From Acidobacteriota bacterium (GTDB lineage Bacteria > Acidobacteriota > Terriglobia > Terriglobales > Acidobacteriaceae), in the NCBI GenBank assembly GCA_021799405.1, contig JAJZAL010000085.1, positions 1-18,605 on the forward strand: 18,605 nt of DNA. Direction: 5' to 3'. Below are positions 15,488 through 18,605 of the stretch, piece by piece; position 1 is the first letter of the stretch; the number at the start of each line of letters is the position of its first letter. Both the position numbers and the translations under genes were made by a program. The notes under the pieces are model-generated. The model saw only the letters and a program-made list of their open reading frames with translations. It had not been told where the DNA came from and did not search any database.

Positions 15488-16147
15488 TTGTCCGAAGGGG
15501 ATGAGTCTCGCGGCCTGCGTAGCCCGTTTCTGCTGATCGGGCTCGGCAATCCTGGCCTCGAATATATTTGGACCCCGCATAACGCAGGGTTCATGGCCAT
15601 CGACCGCATCGCCCAGCAGGAAGGGGTTGTGGTCCAGAACCGGCGTTGCCGGGCGACTACCGCAACGTGCCGCATGGCGGGGCGCGAGGTGGTTCTGGCG
15701 AAGCCGGAGACGTATATGAACCTGAGCGGACTGGCTGTTGCCGCTCTGGTCAGAGAGTTGGAGATAGACCCGGCGCGCGATCTGCTCGTGATTTACGACG
15801 AGCTCGATCTTGCGCTGGGAACCTTCAAGATCAGGGAGCGCGGTTCGGCGGCAGGGCACAACGGAGCCCGCAGCGTTATCGGCGCCCTGGGCAGCCAGGA
15901 ATGGCTGCGCTTGCGCATCGGCGTGGGACCCAATCTGCCTCCGGAGGCTGTTGCCGCCGCGGGCGGAAAGCGTCCGGGCAAGGATTATCTGCTCTCGCCC
16001 ATGCGCAAAGCGGACCTGACGGTTTTGGACGAGGTGTTGGACCGGGTGGCTACAGCGACTCGGCACATTCTCGAACTGGGACCGGCAGCGGCAATGAACG
16101 AGTTTAACCGGAAGGACAGGGAACAGGAACCGGGGAATAGTAAATAG
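15488..16147 (+). CDS. pth: Peptidyl-tRNA hydrolase
   Basis: Cuts the ester bond of peptidyl-tRNAs dropped by ribosomes, freeing tRNA. 219 residues. Marks: LIGLGNPG, TPHNAGF with the catalytic His, KPETYMNLSG, the Asp of YDELDLALG, GSAAGHNGARS and LRLRIGVG. The start is the TTG at 15488, only 3 nt after the rplY stop, which suggests coupled translation; no in-frame ATG lies before the GLGNPG motif. The last eight or nine residues (EQEPGNSK and neighbours) and the stop codon fall within the heptamer run that begins near 16122, so the C-terminal tail is repeat-derived. Confidence 0.94.
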   Translation: MSEGDESRGLRSPFLLIGLGNPGLEYIWTPHNAGFMAIDRIAQQEGVVVQNRRCRATTATCRMAGREVVLAKPETYMNLSGLAVAALVRELEIDPARDLLVIYDELDLALGTFKIRERGSAAGHNGARSVIGALGSQEWLRLRIGVGPNLPPEAVAAAGGKRPGKDYLLSPMRKADLTVLDEVLDRVATATRHILELGPAAAMNEFNRKDREQEPGNSK

Positions 16148-16226
16148 GAACCCAGGAACCATAAACTGCGCACTGGAACCTGTGAACTGAAAGCTGAAGG
16201 CTGAGAGCCGGAGGCTGCCAGCTCGG
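16122..16226 (+). repeat. Fifteen degenerate tandem heptamers spanning the end of pth and the gap to rpsF
   Basis: 105 bp divide cleanly into fifteen 7-base units with no shift of phase, among them AACAGGA, AATAGGA, AACTGCG, CACTGGA, AACTGAA, AGCTGAA, GGCTGAG, AGCCGGA and GGCTGCC. The approximate consensus is RRCTGRR. The run starts inside pth, passes through its TAG at 16145-16147 and ends 37 bp before the rpsF start. It resembles the short tandemly repeated heptamers known from cyanobacteria, but the consensus is not one I can name. Confidence 0.7.
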
Positions 16227-16263
16227 AGCGGAAGCAAACCGCTCCAGCAGAAAAGGAATGCTG

Positions 16264-16680
16264 ATGTCCCGAGTGTATGAGGTTATGTTCATCGTGCGGC
16301 CCGATGTGGCTGACGAGGATGTCGACAAGCTGATCGCCGGCTTTACCGCCACCGTCACGAATGGCGGCGGGGCGGTCAAGTCCGTCGAGAAGATGGGCCG
16401 CCGCAAGCTCGCCTATCTGGTACGCAAGTTCAGCGACGGCAACTACGTTTTGCTGACCATCGAAGCGGGTGGACCGGTCGTGCTGGAACTGGAGCGGCGC
16501 TTGCGCGTCACCGAGCAGGTGATCAAGTTCATCACCGTGCGCATCGACGAGGAAGAGAAGCGTCTGGCGAAGATCAAGGCGTTGCGGGGCGTGCGCCGCA
16601 AGGTGAGCGCTGAGCCGGCGGCCAGTGAAGCGGCCCCCGCTCCGTCGGATGAAGTTGAAGCCGTCAAAGCCAGCGCCTAG
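16264..16680 (+). CDS. rpsF: Small-subunit ribosomal protein bS6
   Basis: 138 residues. Binds 16S rRNA as a pair with S18 on the 30S platform. Marks: MSRVYEVMFIVRPDV, the GRRKLAYLVRKFSDGNYVLL core, and RLRVTEQVIKFITVRIDE. An Ala/Glu-rich tail of about 35 residues follows the core, a common variable part. The ATG at 16264 is preferred over the ATG at 16258 because AGGA at 16254-16257 is 6 nt from it and touches the earlier one. rpsR follows after a 125-bp gap; the ssb gene often found between them is absent. Confidence 0.96.
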   Translation: MSRVYEVMFIVRPDVADEDVDKLIAGFTATVTNGGGAVKSVEKMGRRKLAYLVRKFSDGNYVLLTIEAGGPVVLELERRLRVTEQVIKFITVRIDEEEKRLAKIKALRGVRRKVSAEPAASEAAPAPSDEVEAVKASA

Positions 16681-16805
16681 TAAGTTCGCCGTCCATTGCC
16701 GCCGCCGGTCATTCGCAAATGGCTCAGCCGGCGCGGCTTGATTCTGTGCCCGGCGATGCGCTTCGAGTGCGTGCCGGCATCAAAGAGAGTAATTGAGGAA
16801 ATACT

Positions 16806-17156
16806 ATGTCTGAAGAGTCCCAAGCAAAGGCGCCGGAAACAGGCGCAACTACATCCTCCCAAGCCACGTCCGGTCCGGGCGCGGGCCCCCGTACGGCAGG
16901 AAGCCGCCCGCAGGCCGGCGGGCCGGGCGGCCGCGGCAAGTTCTTCCGCCGCAAAAAAGTCTGCAAGTTCTGTACCGAGAAGATCGACATGATCCCATAC
17001 CGCGATGTTCGCCTGCTGCAAGGCTTTGTAGCTGAGCGCGGCAAGATTGTGCCCCGCAGGCTCACCGGCGTTTGCACCACGCATCAGCGCCGCCTGACCC
17101 GCGCCATCAAGCAGGCCCGAAACATCGCTTTGCTGCCGTTTGCCACGCGGCACTAA
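16806..17156 (+). CDS. rpsR: Small-subunit ribosomal protein bS18
   Basis: 116 residues, longer than the usual 75 or so because of a Gly/Pro/Ala-rich N-terminal extension of about 45 residues. The S18 core starts at [24 protein letters not shown] and [21 protein letters not shown] follow. The CxxC of VCKFC, together with the Cys and His of GVCTTH, makes this a zinc-binding (C+) form. AGGA lies 8 nt before the ATG. It pairs with the S6 product of the gene before it. Confidence 0.96.
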   Translation: MSEESQAKAPETGATTSSQATSGPGAGPRTAGSRPQAGGPGGRGKFFRRKKVCKFCTEKIDMIPYRDVRLLQGFVAERGKIVPRRLTGVCTTHQRRLTRAIKQARNIALLPFATRH

Positions 17157-17233
17157 ACTCCGCCGCTGGCTGTTGCTTCTTTGCTCCGGTGTGCAAGTAA
17201 GCGTGAATGTGTGACACCGGCTGATCGAAGCAG

Positions 17234-17263
17234 GCGACAAACCTACAGCTGCCGATCTAGAAT
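17234..17263 (+). promoter_or_regulatory. Possible promoter for rplI
   Basis: GCGACA (17234-17239) resembles a -35 element, and TAGAAT (17258-17263) matches the -10 element at five of six bases, with an 18-bp spacer. It would give L9 its own start and an 80-nt leader, in addition to read-through from rpsR. Sequence evidence alone is moderate. Confidence 0.35.
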
Positions 17264-17268
17264 CTTGC

Positions 17269-17322
17269 GCGGTGCGCACTTGGCCTGCGTCTCTAAGAGA
17301 GACAGAGCGGGTAACGCGCCGC
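17269..17322 (+). promoter_or_regulatory. Structured leader before rplI
   Basis: GCGGTGC (17269-17275) can pair with GCGCCGC (17316-17322, one G-U pair). Inside this lies a second hairpin: GTCTCT (17289-17294), loop AAG, AGAGAC (17298-17303). The structure ends 23 nt before the start codon, close to the ribosome site GGAGAG. It might bind a ribosomal protein for feedback control. No known leader family is recognised. Confidence 0.35.
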
Positions 17323-17345
17323 ACGGAACATTTGGAGAGTTTCAC

Positions 17346-17840
17346 ATGGAAGTCATTCTGAAGGAAGACGTAGCCAATCTGGGCCACCGCGGAGACGTGG
17401 TGAAGGTTGCCGACGGCTACGGCCGCAACTACCTGCTGCCCCGCAAGCTGGCGCTGCAAGCCACTGAAACCAACAAGGCCGTCATCGCGCAGATGAAGGC
17501 CTCTGCCGCGCGCCGCTCCGCCGCCGAAAAGGCCCAGGCGGAACAGTTGGTCACCAGACTCGAGCCGGTTGTGCTCAGCTTTACCCGCCGGGCGGGTGAG
17601 CAGGGCCATCTGTTCGGCTCGGTCACCTCGGCCGACATCGCCTCGGAACTGGCGGCGCAGGGCTTTGAGGTCGACCGGCGCAAGGTCCAGTTGGACGAGC
17701 CGCTCAAAAGCCTGGGCGATTTCACCGTGCCCATCCGCCTGCATCGCGAAGTCACCGCGCGGGTACAGGTGAAGGTTCTGTCCGAAGCGATCGAGGAAAC
17801 CCCGGCCGAAGCCGCAGCCGGAGAGGCCGCGGCCGGGTAA
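17346..17840 (+). CDS. rplI: Large-subunit ribosomal protein bL9
   Basis: 164 residues. Two-domain L9: the N-terminal RNA-binding domain MEVILKEDVANLGHRGDVVKV with GYGRNYLLPRKLA, a long connecting helix (about 40-75) and the C-terminal domain (AGEQGHLFGSVTSADI, DEPLKSLGDFTVPIRLH). An Ala/Glu-rich tail ends the protein. GGAGAG lies 6 nt before the ATG. It is the last gene of the ribosomal run and is followed by a strong terminator. Confidence 0.96.
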   Translation: MEVILKEDVANLGHRGDVVKVADGYGRNYLLPRKLALQATETNKAVIAQMKASAARRSAAEKAQAEQLVTRLEPVVLSFTRRAGEQGHLFGSVTSADIASELAAQGFEVDRRKVQLDEPLKSLGDFTVPIRLHREVTARVQVKVLSEAIEETPAEAAAGEAAAG

Positions 17841-17860
17841 ACTCTGTCGAATCAATCTCC

Positions 17861-17897
17861 AAGCCGTCTCCGGCCCGCCGGAGACGGCTTTCCTTTC
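17861..17897 (+). terminator. Intrinsic terminator of the rplI operon
   Basis: A perfect 13-bp inverted repeat (AAGCCGTCTCCGG at 17861-17873, its complement at 17878-17890) has a 4-nt loop and is followed by TCCTTTC. The stem is very stable and GC-rich, and lies 20 bp past the rplI stop codon. Confidence 0.9.
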
Positions 17898-17981
17898 GGG
17901 TCGCTCTTAAAGCGCATCCAGAGGGGCGGCAGCGGCATCTTAAGCGCGGAGGGGCGGGTGAGATGGTGGACCACGACCGCG

Positions 17982-18605
17982 ATGCTCTTCCAGGACCGCA
18001 GGGATGCGGGCCGGGGGCTGGCGCAACTTGTCGCCAAATTGCCGGATCTTCAGGATGCCATTGTGCTTGGCCTGCCGCGCGGCGGTGTCCCGGTCGCTTT
18101 TGAAGTGGCGCGCACCTGCCAGCTTCCACTCGATATTCTCGTCGTCAGAAAACTCGGCGCTCCCGGGCAGAGAGAATTGGCCATGGGAGCGGTCGCCAGC
18201 GGCGGCATTGTCGTGCGCAACCCGGAGGTTCTCCTGGAATTGCACGTGACCGATGCCGTGCTTCGTGCCGTAACAGAGCGCGAACTGCGGGAAGTGGAGC
18301 GCTGCGAACGCGCTTACCGCGGCGACCTTCCGCCGCCCACGATCGAAGGACGCACCGTCATTCTGGTTGACGACGGCCTGGCCACCGGGGCCAGCATGAA
18401 AGCGGCGGCGCGTGCGGTCCGGCCGATCGCCTGCCAGGTGGTGATTGCGGTTCCGGCCGGCGCCCGCACCGTCTGCTGTGAGCTTCAAGGCGAGGCGGAC
18501 CGCGTGATCTGCGCAGCCATGCCGGAGCCATTTGTGGCGGTGAGCCAGTGTTACGGCGACTTCGAACCAACCAGCGATGAAGAGGTCCGTACGTTGCTTT
18601 TGCAG
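17982..18605 (+). CDS. Predicted phosphoribosyltransferase (COG1926-like), 3' end outside the window
   Basis: 208 residues are visible and the frame runs off the window end. The start MLFQDRRDAGRGLAQL, the GLPRGGVPVAFEVA turn (about 29-42), VRKLGAPGQRELAMGA (near 55-70) and the 13-residue PRPP-binding loop VILVDDGLATGAS mark a type I phosphoribosyltransferase of the predicted-enzyme group; the substrate base is not known. Such genes are often found near dienelactone-hydrolase-like or nucleotide-stress genes. I use the ATG at 17982 because the family begins with this sequence. A GTG at 17958 with GGAGG 5 nt upstream is a real alternative and would add MRWWTTTA. It is separated from rplI by the strong terminator, so it is a new unit. 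Confidence 0.85.
   Translation, partial: MLFQDRRDAGRGLAQLVAKLPDLQDAIVLGLPRGGVPVAFEVARTCQLPLDILVVRKLGAPGQRELAMGAVASGGIVVRNPEVLLELHVTDAVLRAVTERELREVERCERAYRGDLPPPTIEGRTVILVDDGLATGASMKAAARAVRPIACQVVIAVPAGARTVCCELQGEADRVICAAMPEPFVAVSQCYGDFEPTSDEEVRTLLLQ

Noticed and set aside
14807..16237. Long minus-strand open frame of 476 codons across rplY and pth
   Set aside because: It is antisense to two clear housekeeping genes and shows His/Arg-rich composition typical of shadow frames.
16677..17855. Minus-strand open frame of 392 codons across rpsR and rplI
   Set aside because: It is antisense to two ribosomal protein genes and has no recognisable domain.
1..18605. CRISPR array, insertion sequence, prophage or genomic island
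   Set aside because: No regularly spaced repeats of CRISPR length, no transposase or integrase frame and no terminal inverted repeats were seen; the heptamers are too short and have no spacers.

Overview
The window reads as a chromosomal segment of a GC-rich Gram-negative bacterium, most likely a member of the Acidobacteriota (class Terriglobia or a close relative). This is an inference. It rests on the run ispE, tRNA-Gln, prs, rplY (Ctc-type), pth, rpsF, rpsR, rplI, on the secreted S9 dipeptidyl-peptidase and DUF2252 genes beside it, and on overall codon use. I cannot search a database to confirm it.

Left part (1-4800): a long B12-dependent ribonucleotide reductase (nrdJ, minus strand) ends in a textbook intrinsic terminator. 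It is preceded by a good sigma-70-type promoter carrying one strong and one weak NrdR-box-like sequence about three helical turns apart. A largely non-coding stretch of about 400 bp follows, then a small exported PPC/DUF296-domain protein (minus).

Middle part (5000-12200) is a set of single genes facing different ways. They are a Tat-exported sialidase/DUF4185-like protein (plus), a DinB-like Y-family DNA polymerase (minus) with two dyad sequences just upstream, a tiny cysteine-rich one-pass membrane protein of about 50 residues (plus), a secreted dipeptidyl-peptidase IV-like S9 protease (minus, most likely using a TTG start), and a DUF2252 protein (plus).

Right part (12250-18605) is a co-directional housekeeping block on the plus strand. 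It holds isoprenoid synthesis (ispE), tRNA-Gln(TTG), PRPP synthetase (prs), ribosomal protein L25 (rplY), peptidyl-tRNA hydrolase (pth), S6 (rpsF), S18 (rpsR) and L9 (rplI), closed by a strong intrinsic terminator. A phosphoribosyltransferase gene then runs off the window end. Apart from ispE the block serves translation and nucleotide supply: PRPP for nucleotides, glutaminyl tRNA, ribosomal proteins and recycling of stalled peptidyl-tRNA.

I found no mobile element, CRISPR array, prophage, toxin-antitoxin pair, biosynthetic cluster or recognisable new multigene system. The signals that ordinary annotation would miss are: (i) degenerate tandem heptamers (about RRCTGRR) that start at or near the 3' ends of three genes and supply the last codons of pth; (ii) the unlisted small Cys-rich membrane protein; (iii) the NrdR-type promoter of nrdJ; (iv) the paired dyads in front of the Y-family polymerase; and (v) a structured leader before rplI.
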